Below are positions 1-8,293 of a stretch of 35,184 nucleotides of DNA, piece by piece. The DNA is taken from assembly GCA_947626005.1 (NCBI GenBank), contig CANQQM010000011.1:1-35184 (forward strand), written 5' to 3'. Each line of letters begins with the position of its first letter. Position 1 is the first letter of the stretch. Under the pieces are notes generated by a model. That model worked only from the letters and a program-made list of their open reading frames with translations, ran no database searches and was not told where the DNA came from. A program made the position numbers and the translations under genes. The stretch comes from an uncultured Clostridia bacterium. Lineage in GTDB: Bacteria > Bacillota > Clostridia > Christensenellales > Borkfalkiaceae.

Positions 1-75
1 GGTGGAAGCTATAGGGATCGAACCTATGACCCCCTGCTTGTAAGGCAGGTGCTCTCCCGGCTGAGCTAAGCTTCC
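1..75 (-). tRNA. tRNA-Val (anticodon TAC)
   Basis: Reverse complement GGAAGCTTAGCTCAGCCGGGAGAGCACCTGCCTTACAAGCAGGGGGTCATAGGTTCGATCCCTATAGCTTCCACC folds as a cloverleaf: acceptor GGAAGCT/AGCTTCC, anticodon stem with loop TTACAAG, T-loop GGTTCGATCCC. The 3' CCA runs off the window edge. Confidence 0.95.
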
Positions 76-184
76 GAACTTGCTTGAATCATATTACCAC
101 AATCGCAAAAAGAAAGCAAGCGTTTTTTTGTCGATTTGCAAATTTTTCGCTTTTTATTTTCTTTTGGCCCCAAAAAACGAAAGA

Positions 185-208
185 TCCCGCCTGCGGTCGC
201 AGGCGGGA
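185..208 (-). terminator. Intrinsic terminator downstream of rpmA
   Basis: Perfect inverted repeat tcccgcctgc..gcaggcggga followed on the minus strand by T-rich TCTTTCGTTTTTT. Confidence 0.85.
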
Positions 209-214
209 CATGTT

Positions 215-481
215 TTAATAGACGCTGACTTGCTTCTGATCTCTTCCCTTGCGCTCGAACTTGACGACGCCGTCCTTCAAGGCGAAGAGCGTATCGTCCC
301 CGCCGATGCCGACGTTGTTGCCGGGATGGATCTTCGTGCCGCGCTGGCGCACGATGATGCTCCCCGCGAGCACCTCCTGCCCGTCCTGCCGTTTGACGCC
401 GAGACGCTTCGCGTTCGAGTCGCGGCCGTTGTGGGAGGAGCCGGTCCCCTTCTTGTGGGCGAACAATGAAATAAAAATCAT
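215..481 (-). CDS. rpmA: 50S ribosomal protein L27
   Basis: 88 aa; [60 protein letters not shown] is diagnostic of L27. Confidence 0.97.
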   Translation of the reverse strand: MIFISLFAHKKGTGSSHNGRDSNAKRLGVKRQDGQEVLAGSIIVRQRGTKIHPGNNVGIGGDDTLFALKDGVVKFERKGRDQKQVSVY

Positions 482-523
482 GGTTTTTTCTCCTTACTTG
501 GATTCGGGACGCGTCCCGTGCGG

Positions 524-829
524 TCAAACGGTGATCGACTTGATCTTCACCGCGGTGAAAGGCTGGCGATGACCCTGCTTCTTGCGCTCGTTCTTCTTGG
601 ACTTGTACTTGAAGACGATGATCTTCCGATACTTATCCTGCGCTTCGACAGTTGCGGTCACCTTCGCGGACTTGGCTTCTTCGCCGACTTTGACGCTGCC
701 CCCGTCCACGACCATCATGACGTTGAAGGAGACCTCCGCGCCGATCTCGGCATTGAGCTTTTCCACCTTCAGAACGTCGCCTTCGGAAACCTTGTATTGC
801 TTTCCGCCGTTCTCGATGATTGCGTACAT
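524..829 (-). CDS. rplU: 50S ribosomal protein L21
   Basis: [30 protein letters not shown]...[17 protein letters not shown]. Start taken at the internal ATG (829) preceded by AGGAGGT. Confidence 0.97.
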   Translation of the reverse strand: MYAIIENGGKQYKVSEGDVLKVEKLNAEIGAEVSFNVMMVVDGGSVKVGEEAKSAKVTATVEAQDKYRKIIVFKYKSKKNERKKQGHRQPFTAVKIKSITV

Positions 830-831
830 AA

Positions 832-914
832 TTACCTCCTCTTCCCGGTCTCGCAAAGTGCCATAGGCGATCCCCTGTTTCGTGGATGCTTGGTGCCCGT
901 CTTTCGCGGCTCAG
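832..914 (-). ncRNA. Ribosomal L21 leader-like RNA (5' UTR of rplU)
   Basis: Minus strand GCTGAGCCGCGAAAGACGGGCACCAAGC...GGGGATCGCCTATGGCAC...GAGACCGGGAAGAGGAGGT matches remembered features of the Firmicutes L21 leader (CTGAGCCGC..., TATGGCAC, GAGACCG-GAGGAGGT). No covariance search was run. Confidence 0.7.
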
Positions 915-919
915 CGATA

Positions 920-948
920 AATGTAACACAGTCAAAGGGAAAAGTCAA
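920..948 (-). promoter_or_regulatory. Promoter of L21-leader/rplU
   Basis: Minus strand TTGACT (943-948), 17 bp spacer, TACATT (920-925). Confidence 0.7.
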
Positions 949-1002
949 GCGGTTTTGCATACGATTCCGACTTTTTTCTCAAACTGCGAAAAAGGAGAAA
1001 CT

Positions 1003-1446
1003 ATGGATATCAAAAAGAGCGAAGAACTTCTCGCCGAGGTTCACAGAAACTGCGAATATGCAAAACAGTCCATTTCGGACATCCTTCCCGAGACGGACGA
1101 CGGGGCGCTCAAGGAGGAACTTCTGCGCCAGCACGAGGAGTACGAGCGCATCGGCTCCCGCGCCGCCCTCCTCGCAAAGGAGCGTTCCATCGAACTCAAA
1201 AACCCCAATCCCTTCAAAAAGGCGATGATGTGGGGCGGGATCAAGATGAATGCGATGAAAGACGATTCCCGCGCCCATATCGCGGAGATGATGGTGCAGG
1301 GGACGGTCATGGGTATAACCGCGCTCCGCACGAGCCTCGGAGAGCTCAGCGACGATTACGGCGATACCGATGTGCGAAATCTCGCCGAAGAGCTCCTTCA
1401 CACCGAAGAGGAATTCGAAAAGATCTGGAAAAAGATGATCGCGTAA
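1003..1446 (+). CDS. Helical, possibly ferritin-like four-helix-bundle protein of unknown function
   Basis: MDIKKSEELLAEVHRNCEYAKQSISDILPETDD...; ATG at 1003 after AAAGGAG. Repeated acidic helices (LLRQHEEYERIG, LLHTEEEFEKIW) resemble ferritin-like helix bundles. Confidence 0.7.
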   Translation: MDIKKSEELLAEVHRNCEYAKQSISDILPETDDGALKEELLRQHEEYERIGSRAALLAKERSIELKNPNPFKKAMMWGGIKMNAMKDDSRAHIAEMMVQGTVMGITALRTSLGELSDDYGDTDVRNLAEELLHTEEEFEKIWKKMIA

Positions 1447-1452
1447 AGCGAT

Positions 1453-1476
1453 GCCCGCCCCTCGGGGCGGGCTTTT
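1453..1476 (+). terminator. Intrinsic terminator
   Basis: gcccgcccctcggggcgggc followed by TTTT directly after the CDS stop. Confidence 0.8.
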
Positions 1477-2969
1477 CAGTAGAGAAGGCGGGCGCCGCCC
1501 GGAAGGGAGAGAACGGGCGCATTGTCGCCGCGGACGAGGAGGCGTTCTTCGTGGAAGTCCGCATGCGGCAGAAGGTAGACCCGCTTCCCCCGCCAAGCCC
1601 CCGACGCCTCCTTCGAAAGGTAGTGTTCGTCGAGAACGGTGTGCATAAGCGCCTCGTTGAGGTCGACGAGGACGGAGGCGTAGCCGTCTGCAAAGCAGTC
1701 GGACACGGCGGCGCGGATGCGCATCGCCATGAAAGCCTCCGAAAAGACGGACCCCTGCCGCGTGCAGTGAGGACAGGGACGGAAGAGGAAGGAGGCCGTC
1801 TCCGAAGAGGTGCGCTTGCGCGTAAAGAGGGAGACGCAGAGTTCGCTCATCGGGAGGACCCTGCACCTCGAACGGTCCCTATTAAGGGCGGCGCGAAGCG
1901 CTTCGTCGACGGCTGTGCGGTGTTTTTCCTCCCCCATGTCGATAAAATCGACGGCGACTATGCCGCCGAGGTTGCGAAGGCGCACTTGCCGCGCGATCTC
2001 TTCGGCGGCGAGAAGGTTGGTCTCGAACACGGTGCTCTCGAGGTCGCTCTCCCCCGTGTACTTGCCCGTATTGACGTCGATGACCGTCATGGCCTCGGTG
2101 CGGTCGATGATGAGATACCCGCCGTTATTAAGCTCCGCGCGGGGGTCGGCAAGGGCGTAGATCTGCTCCGTGAGCCCGAAATGAGAGAACATGGTGCGCG
2201 TTCCCTCATAGAGGACGACCTGTTTTTCGGTGAGGTCGGAGCGCAGCCGCACGAGGCGGAGCACGGTCTCGTACAGTTCGCGGTCCCCGACGTAAATTTT
2301 ATGGACGCCGCCCTCCAAAGAGTCGCGCATGACCTTTACGGCGAGTTCGTACTCCCTGTACACCGCCGCCCCCACGGGCGCGCTTTTCGCCTGTTCGACG
2401 GCGGCGCGGTAGATGCGCCTTAAGTACTCCGCCTCGACCTTGAGCCGCCCTTTTTGCACACCGTCTGCCGCCGTTCTTACGATGAACCCCTCTCCCTTTT
2501 CCCGAAGTTTCCCCGCCGTAGCAAGGAGCTCTTCCCGCTTCTTTGGGTCGGTGATCTTCCGCGAAATGCCGAGGAAATCGGTCTGCGGGAGGAAGATGAG
2601 GTTTTTCCCGACGAAGGAGAGCTCGCAGGTGACCTTCGCCCCCTTGCCGCCGCGGGCGGGCTTTACGAGCTGGACGAGGAGCTCGTCCCCCGCCTTTAAG
2701 CGCTTCTCCCGCACCTTCCCCTCTCCGTCGTAGGAGGAAAAGGGCGCCGTGCCCTCCCCCAAGGGGAGGTAGCAATTTTTCTCCATGCCCAAGGAGACGA
2801 ACGCCGCCTGCATGCCCGCAACGACGTTCTCGACCTTGCCCTTATAGATGTCGCCGATCGCGTGGACGGCGCCGTCTTTTTGTCCGCTCAGCTCGACGAT
2901 CTTCCCGTCCTCCGTGTAGACGGCAAGCTGTTCGCCGCAGAAGCGGTCGAAAAACCATTCTTTTTTCAT
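1476..2969 (-). CDS. Ribonuclease E/G family protein
   Basis: 497 aa; S1-like start DGAVHAIGDIYKGKVENVVAGMQAAFVSLG, catalytic-region DRTEAMTVIDVNTGKYTG and LRNLGGIVAVDFIDM, typical of RNase E/G. Confidence 0.95.
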   Translation of the reverse strand: MKKEWFFDRFCGEQLAVYTEDGKIVELSGQKDGAVHAIGDIYKGKVENVVAGMQAAFVSLGMEKNCYLPLGEGTAPFSSYDGEGKVREKRLKAGDELLVQLVKPARGGKGAKVTCELSFVGKNLIFLPQTDFLGISRKITDPKKREELLATAGKLREKGEGFIVRTAADGVQKGRLKVEAEYLRRIYRAAVEQAKSAPVGAAVYREYELAVKVMRDSLEGGVHKIYVGDRELYETVLRLVRLRSDLTEKQVVLYEGTRTMFSHFGLTEQIYALADPRAELNNGGYLIIDRTEAMTVIDVNTGKYTGESDLESTVFETNLLAAEEIARQVRLRNLGGIVAVDFIDMGEEKHRTAVDEALRAALNRDRSRCRVLPMSELCVSLFTRKRTSSETASFLFRPCPHCTRQGSVFSEAFMAMRIRAAVSDCFADGYASVLVDLNEALMHTVLDEHYLSKEASGAWRGKRVYLLPHADFHEERLLVRGDNAPVLSLPGGARLLY

Positions 2970-3006
2970 ACCCTATCGCCCCTTTTCGGGGAGCCGCAAA
3001 GAAATT

Positions 3007-6000
3007 TCACTTGCGCCTCCTTCGCCGAACGACGAAGAAGGTCCCCGCCGCCGCGGCGGCCGCAAAGAGGGCCCCTCCGACCGCAATGAGAGCGATCTCC
3101 GCTGCCGCAAGGCCGCCCTTCCCCTCGGAGGGCGCCTCGGGCCCTGTCGGAGCTTCCGGCTCCGTCGGCGTTACGGGCGTTTGGGGCGTTTCGGGCGCTT
3201 GGGGCGTCGGGTCCTCGGGGGTGCTTGCCTCGGGGTCCTGTTCGATGTAGACGAGGAGGTCGACGATGGTATCTTCGCCGATCACGATCTCGTCGCCGAG
3301 GCGCATGTCGAGGATGACGTCTGCCATCTCGTAGCTGCCGTCCTCCCCCATCACGAGTTCGCGCTTGCCGACGCGGTAGCCGATGAAGTGATAGCGTTCG
3401 GGGAGCGATTCGGGCTCCTCGAGGACGAGCTTCGCCCCGTACTCCATGGGGCGGACGTCGAAGGTCTCGCCGTTGTATTGATAGGTGACCGAGTAGATGT
3501 TCTTCTCCATCTCGACGTCGAGGATATAGTAGACGCAGTCGACCTCGCGGATGACGAAGCCCTCCACCTCCTCCGGGGTCTCGAAGGAGCGGTCGCCGCC
3601 CATGGAGTCGACGAGGCGGATGGAGGTGATGTGGTAGCCGTACGGGAGCAGCCGCATGGAGAGGGTGTAATCCGCGCCGAGGTCCACCGTGTCGAAATCG
3701 TCGAGGAGGTACTTCCCGCCGCTTGTCACCGTGTAAACGATGTAGGCGGGTTCCTTGGAGAGGACGGCGTCGAGGACGAGGTCGCGCCGCGCGGTATCGG
3801 TGAGGAAGGAGACGGCGGCGCCCGTTTCACGGTCGACATAGCCCGAGATGCGCATGCCCGACGGGACAAATTCGGGGTCGTTGCAATCGACGCGGATAAG
3901 TTTTTCGCCGTAGGCGTAGTAGAGGGTGTCGATAAGAAGCTCCCTCTTTTCCTCCGCGGCCTGCACGCGGTATTCGACGGCAAGTTTTTTGGTGAGTTCG
4001 GCCGTGTAGACGGCGTCCCCTTCGGCGACGGCCGTCGCATACGGGAAGAACCGCTCCTCCCCGCGCAGCCAAGAATTCAACACATACTTTTCGAGGTTGA
4101 GGGCGGGAAGAGAGTACTTCTCCCCGGGAATGACATAGATCTCGAAGTCCTCCCCCGCGTCCGCCGTTCCCATTTGGAAGCGGATGTGCGCCTTGTTTTG
4201 AAGGACGGCGGTAAAGACCATGCCCGCCTCGGCGGGGAGGGTATCGCCGACCGCATAGCTTTCGCCTTCAAGCGTCCAGTGCTCGATATACTGTTCGCGA
4301 AGGTTCTCCCCCGCGCCGAGGAGGACGGCTTGCCCGGGAAGGTAGCGCTTCGTCTCCGAATTTTCGCCGATGCGGAAGGTGACCTCCACCGTCTCGAAGG
4401 CGAGGCAGAGTTCGTTCGAATCGTTCTTGAGGATCTCCCCGCGCGCCGCGGTGAAGTTCTCTGCCGCCGTCTCGGGGAACACAAACCCGCCGCGGGCCGC
4501 AAAGAGGACGGTCTCGGGGGTGTCCGTCTCGATCTCGACGGGGATGGGCGACGGGGCGCCGATCATCTCCTCCCGCACGAAGAGGAGGGCACCCGCCCCC
4601 TTATAAAGGGCGCCCGTGAGGGTTCCGCCCGTAAATTCCGCCTCCCCGCCCATGGCGGAAACGGCGTAAGCGCAGCCTGTGCCGTCGATCTCGGAGCGGA
4701 CGAGTTTGGCCTCCCCGAAGAGGAACACGGCGGCCCCGCTCGAGGCCGTCTCCCCGATTCGGGCGTTTTCGAGGACGAGGGTGCGGGCGCTGCCCGTCGA
4801 ACGGCGGTAGAGGATCGCCCCGCCCTCCTCGGCGGAATTTTTCATGAACCGCGCCCCCGTGAAGGAGCAGGCGCCGTCCGCATAGAGCGCGCCGCCCTCC
4901 TCGGCGGAATTTTCCTCAAATGTGCCTACCGTGGGCGTATTTTCGGCGGAAGGAGCCGTCCGCAGCACCCCGCCAGAACGCACGCTGATCGCCCCGCCGC
5001 AAGTTTCGGCGCGGTTTTGAAGGAAGGTGCAATTTCCGAGCGCCGCGGCGGCGTTCGAATTGTAGAGGCCTCCCCCTTCCGCGGCGGAATTGCCCTTAAA
5101 AGTGCAATTTTCGAATACATGGTCCCCTCCTGCGATGAGGCAGACCGCTCCGCCCGTCCGCGCGGTGTTCCCTTCGAAGCGGGTCCCGTCGCAACGGACG
5201 GCCCCGCCCGCGCCCGTGATCGCTCCGCCGACCCTTTCGGCTTTGACGAAGTTGTTTGTAAGAAGGCAGCCCTTCACGGTGAGTTCGCCCTCCGCGCGGA
5301 GAAGGGAGGAGGACTGCAAAAAGCCGTTTCCGTCGAGGGTGATTTCCCCCGCCGTGCCGTCGAGGGTGAGCGATGCGCCCTTTTCAACAAAGAAAAGGGG
5401 CTCGGAGCCCACCCGACGCAGGGTGACGGGGCTTTCCGCCGTCACGGTGATGCGCTTTTCCGCCCCGACCGTGACGCCGCCCATGTGGTGACTTGTAAGG
5501 AGAACGATCGTATCGCCCGTCTTTGCCGCGGCGACCGCCGCCCCGACGGTGGAGAAGCCGCGGGTGCCGATTTTGCATACCGTCCCCGCCTCTTCGGGCG
5601 TTTTTTCCGCCGAGGGCGACGTGAAGGAGAGGGATCTGTCGTAGGCGACGGCGGTATATTTCGGCGTATAGTTCGCGGGGTAGTCCGTGTGATCGACGAA
5701 GGCGCGTTCGTAGGTGAAGCCGACGACCCGTCCGCTCTCGCGGATCTCGTAGCCGAGGTGGGCCGCTCCCTCCTTGAAGGAGTTCCCGATGAGGATGCTG
5801 TACCCGTCCTCCCCCTTTACGACCGCGTCGATCTCGGGTTTCTCGGCGGAGGAGTAGCAATTCGTCTCCGTCTCCTTGCGCGCCCACCATTCGGCGGCGT
5901 CGAGGTACCAGATCTTGGGTTTCGTCCCCTCCGCGATGCGCCCTTCCGTCTTGGCCCGTTGCATGAGCGTCTTGAACGCGTCCGATGCGCCCGCCGCGGT

Positions 6001-8061
6001 GAAGATGGGGTCGGAGGCGCTTAAATTATACCCCCACCTCTCGAAATAATAGGAGAGGTCGTACTTTACGGCAAGGGAGGAGAGGTAGACCTGCTTCTCC
6101 GTCGCGTTCATCGTCCCGACGTCCGTCGGGATCTTTTCGTAGCGGTAGAGGTTCTCGAGGGTGGGCCAGTAGCCGATCTCGAAGCTCTCGATGAGCCACC
6201 AGATGATGAAGTTCCCGCGGTTGGTGTTCCAATAGGCGGAGGTGTCTCCATCGGGAGAGAGGGCGGCCGTCGTCTTGGCGAAGTCTCCCCGCGTCGCCGC
6301 TTTTTCGACGACCGTCTCGTTATATTTGGAGATCATGTTGTTGCTGCATTCGCTGACGGTACGCTCCCCGATGTCCATCATGTGCCCGAGCTCGTGCGTA
6401 TATCCCCAGCCGAATCCCGACCCGAGGAGAGCGCTGCGCTCCCAGCTCACCTGTATCCCGACGTGCTCGATGTGGGCATACGCCGCGCCGTAGGGCTGAG
6501 AGAGACGGATGTTGCAGTTGAGGTACTGTGCCCGCGGGTCGTACACGCCGCCGTGGCGGCCGTTATACTCCTCTTCGAGGATGACGCCGTTGTAGCGGAG
6601 GAGTTTCTTTACGTACTCGTCCCAACCCTGCATGGCGGTCTCGGGGCTGTTTCCCTCGGTATTGTAGACGGTATTCGCCGCCGTCGCACGCACGGTGAGG
6701 AGGATGTTGTCGGAAAGGAGCTCGGTGACGTCGGCGACACCCACTTCCGAGCGCGGGTTTTCCTCACGGTCGAGGGCGACCTTTTCCGCATAGTCCGCAA
6801 GGCGGCTCTTATACAGCCCCTCGTCCTCCCCTTCGCGGAAGAGAGGGATGAGGGTGCCGCCTTCGAAGTACACTTTGACCTTATCCGACTGCTCCTTCTC
6901 GGTGTAGGGATTGACAAGGTAGACGGGCCCTCCCGCGGGGATGGGGTCGCCTGCGTTGTCGGTAAAGCCCGGGCGAAGGTAGCTCTGCGGCCGTATGACG
7001 TTCTTCCCGGGGCGCAATTTGTATTCGCCGCTCCGCCAACTCGACCAGCTCCCCCAGAACTGGGTCACGACGAGGCGGGGAAGCGGGTCGCCGTCCTCCC
7101 CCGTCACATAGACGGTGAGAACGTCGTCTGGAGAGACGCTGATGCCCGTCGGCTGGCGGTTGGTGCCGAACCACGCCATCTTGAGGGTGCTCCGCCCGTA
7201 CCCCGCGACGTCGCCGCGGCGAAGGAGGGCGTCCGAGGTTCCGATCTCGCGGAGAGGGTCGTAGCGCACGGTGCCCGCAAGCACCTGTTCGGCACGGTTG
7301 AGGAGGGCGGAAAGTTCGCTTTCGTAGGTCGAATACCCCTGCACCGCGCCGCGGAGGGCCTCGATGTCGGCGTCCGATTGAACGGAGGGGGCAAGGTGGA
7401 GCTGGGCGTAGTCGGTGAACATGTTCTGCACCGCCTCCACCGCATCCGATTCGGGCTGAAGAAAGACGAGTTCCGCCGCCGCCGCGCACGTCCGATGCTT
7501 TTTCGTGATCTCCACCCACTCGAAGCGGGCGTGCTTCACCGTCCTCTCCTTTGCAAGACGGAGAAGGACGATGGAGGAAGTGGGTTCGCTCACGAGGTCC
7601 TCAAGGACGGTCACCGTCCCCGAGGCGTCGGTGAGAGAAATGCGGAAACGGGTCGGGAATCCGCGGTCGTACCAACCGCTGTCCGCCTCGTAGAGGATGC
7701 GGTCGAGGAGGACGGGGTCGGAAAATTCGACGTCGACCGTGTTGGTCTCGGCCCCCGCCGTCATCTGCATTTCCGAACGCCATACCGAGCCGAAGTTGCG
7801 GTCGAAGGCGTACTCGAGGGGCGCACCCGCCTCCGCGCCGCCGTTGTTGGTATAGGAAAACTTCTCGGTCGGCACGCCGTACCGCTCGAGATAGCCGTTT
7901 TTGAGAAGTTCGCTGTCCTCGGGAAGGACCTCGAGCGCGAGGTCGGCGTTCTCCGCAAGGGCGCCCTTTACGGCGCGTGAAGTGAACAAAACGGCGGCCG
8001 CCAAGAGAAACAGCGCCGCTGCCGTAAGGACTGCGATCAAACATTTCCTTCCGATCTTCAT
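3007..8061 (-). CDS. Large secreted/anchored M60-like (enhancin/mucinase-type) zinc metalloprotease with discoidin-like, beta-helix (Pmp-like) and List-Bact-type repeats
   Basis: 1684 aa; N-terminal signal/TM; F5/8-type-C-like segment; HELGHMMDIGERTVSE fits HExxH-x(8-28)-E; repeated GGAV..FENCTFKGNSAAEGGGLYN motifs; P/T/E-rich stalk; C-terminal TM followed by RRRRRK. Confidence 0.88.
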   Translation of the reverse strand: MKIGRKCLIAVLTAAALFLLAAAVLFTSRAVKGALAENADLALEVLPEDSELLKNGYLERYGVPTEKFSYTNNGGAEAGAPLEYAFDRNFGSVWRSEMQMTAGAETNTVDVEFSDPVLLDRILYEADSGWYDRGFPTRFRISLTDASGTVTVLEDLVSEPTSSIVLLRLAKERTVKHARFEWVEITKKHRTCAAAAELVFLQPESDAVEAVQNMFTDYAQLHLAPSVQSDADIEALRGAVQGYSTYESELSALLNRAEQVLAGTVRYDPLREIGTSDALLRRGDVAGYGRSTLKMAWFGTNRQPTGISVSPDDVLTVYVTGEDGDPLPRLVVTQFWGSWSSWRSGEYKLRPGKNVIRPQSYLRPGFTDNAGDPIPAGGPVYLVNPYTEKEQSDKVKVYFEGGTLIPLFREGEDEGLYKSRLADYAEKVALDREENPRSEVGVADVTELLSDNILLTVRATAANTVYNTEGNSPETAMQGWDEYVKKLLRYNGVILEEEYNGRHGGVYDPRAQYLNCNIRLSQPYGAAYAHIEHVGIQVSWERSALLGSGFGWGYTHELGHMMDIGERTVSECSNNMISKYNETVVEKAATRGDFAKTTAALSPDGDTSAYWNTNRGNFIIWWLIESFEIGYWPTLENLYRYEKIPTDVGTMNATEKQVYLSSLAVKYDLSYYFERWGYNLSASDPIFTAAGASDAFKTLMQRAKTEGRIAEGTKPKIWYLDAAEWWARKETETNCYSSAEKPEIDAVVKGEDGYSILIGNSFKEGAAHLGYEIRESGRVVGFTYERAFVDHTDYPANYTPKYTAVAYDRSLSFTSPSAEKTPEEAGTVCKIGTRGFSTVGAAVAAAKTGDTIVLLTSHHMGGVTVGAEKRITVTAESPVTLRRVGSEPLFFVEKGASLTLDGTAGEITLDGNGFLQSSSLLRAEGELTVKGCLLTNNFVKAERVGGAITGAGGAVRCDGTRFEGNTARTGGAVCLIAGGDHVFENCTFKGNSAAEGGGLYNSNAAAALGNCTFLQNRAETCGGAISVRSGGVLRTAPSAENTPTVGTFEENSAEEGGALYADGACSFTGARFMKNSAEEGGAILYRRSTGSARTLVLENARIGETASSGAAVFLFGEAKLVRSEIDGTGCAYAVSAMGGEAEFTGGTLTGALYKGAGALLFVREEMIGAPSPIPVEIETDTPETVLFAARGGFVFPETAAENFTAARGEILKNDSNELCLAFETVEVTFRIGENSETKRYLPGQAVLLGAGENLREQYIEHWTLEGESYAVGDTLPAEAGMVFTAVLQNKAHIRFQMGTADAGEDFEIYVIPGEKYSLPALNLEKYVLNSWLRGEERFFPYATAVAEGDAVYTAELTKKLAVEYRVQAAEEKRELLIDTLYYAYGEKLIRVDCNDPEFVPSGMRISGYVDRETGAAVSFLTDTARRDLVLDAVLSKEPAYIVYTVTSGGKYLLDDFDTVDLGADYTLSMRLLPYGYHITSIRLVDSMGGDRSFETPEEVEGFVIREVDCVYYILDVEMEKNIYSVTYQYNGETFDVRPMEYGAKLVLEEPESLPERYHFIGYRVGKRELVMGEDGSYEMADVILDMRLGDEIVIGEDTIVDLLVYIEQDPEASTPEDPTPQAPETPQTPVTPTEPEAPTGPEAPSEGKGGLAAAEIALIAVGGALFAAAAAAGTFFVVRRRRRK

Positions 8062-8084
8062 ACCGTCGCTCCTTATGTATGCCT

Positions 8085-8113
8085 ATTATATCATATTCGA
8101 AACCGATATGCAA
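8085..8113 (-). promoter_or_regulatory. Promoter of the M60-like gene
   Basis: Minus strand TTGCAT (8108-8113), 17 bp spacer, TATAAT (8085-8090). Confidence 0.65.
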
Positions 8114-8210
8114 CGCCTGAGCGTAAATTCGCCCAAGACAGAAAAAATCCTCTCCTTTCCCCCTTCGGAAAAACAGAGGATAAAAAGAGGATAATTTAAG
8201 AAAAACTCCC

Positions 8211-8253
8211 TCGCACGATTCTTTTCGAGCACCGCGAGCAAAGAATCGTGCGA
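8211..8253 (-). terminator. Hairpin terminator downstream of the symporter gene
   Basis: Inverted repeat tcgcacgattcttt / aaagaatcgtgcga; the minus strand continues GGGAGTTTTTCTT. Confidence 0.7.
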
Positions 8254-8293
8254 AACCTAAATTTTTGTGCGCGAGCAAAGAATCGTGCGAAAC
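8234..8293. repeat. Direct repeat of 23 nt (gcgagcaaagaatcgtgcgaaac), two copies 8234-8256 and 8271-8293
   Basis: Exact 23-nt match read in the sequence. Each copy contains one arm of the terminator hairpin. Confidence 0.9.

Noticed and set aside
1230-2423. 397-aa plus-strand ORF
   Set aside because: Antisense to the RNase E/G gene and overlapping the 1003-1446 CDS in another frame.
3181-6024. 947-aa plus-strand ORF
   Set aside because: Antisense shadow of the M60-like gene; no signal, RBS or family similarity.
6382-7980. 532-aa plus-strand ORF
   Set aside because: Antisense shadow of the M60-like gene.
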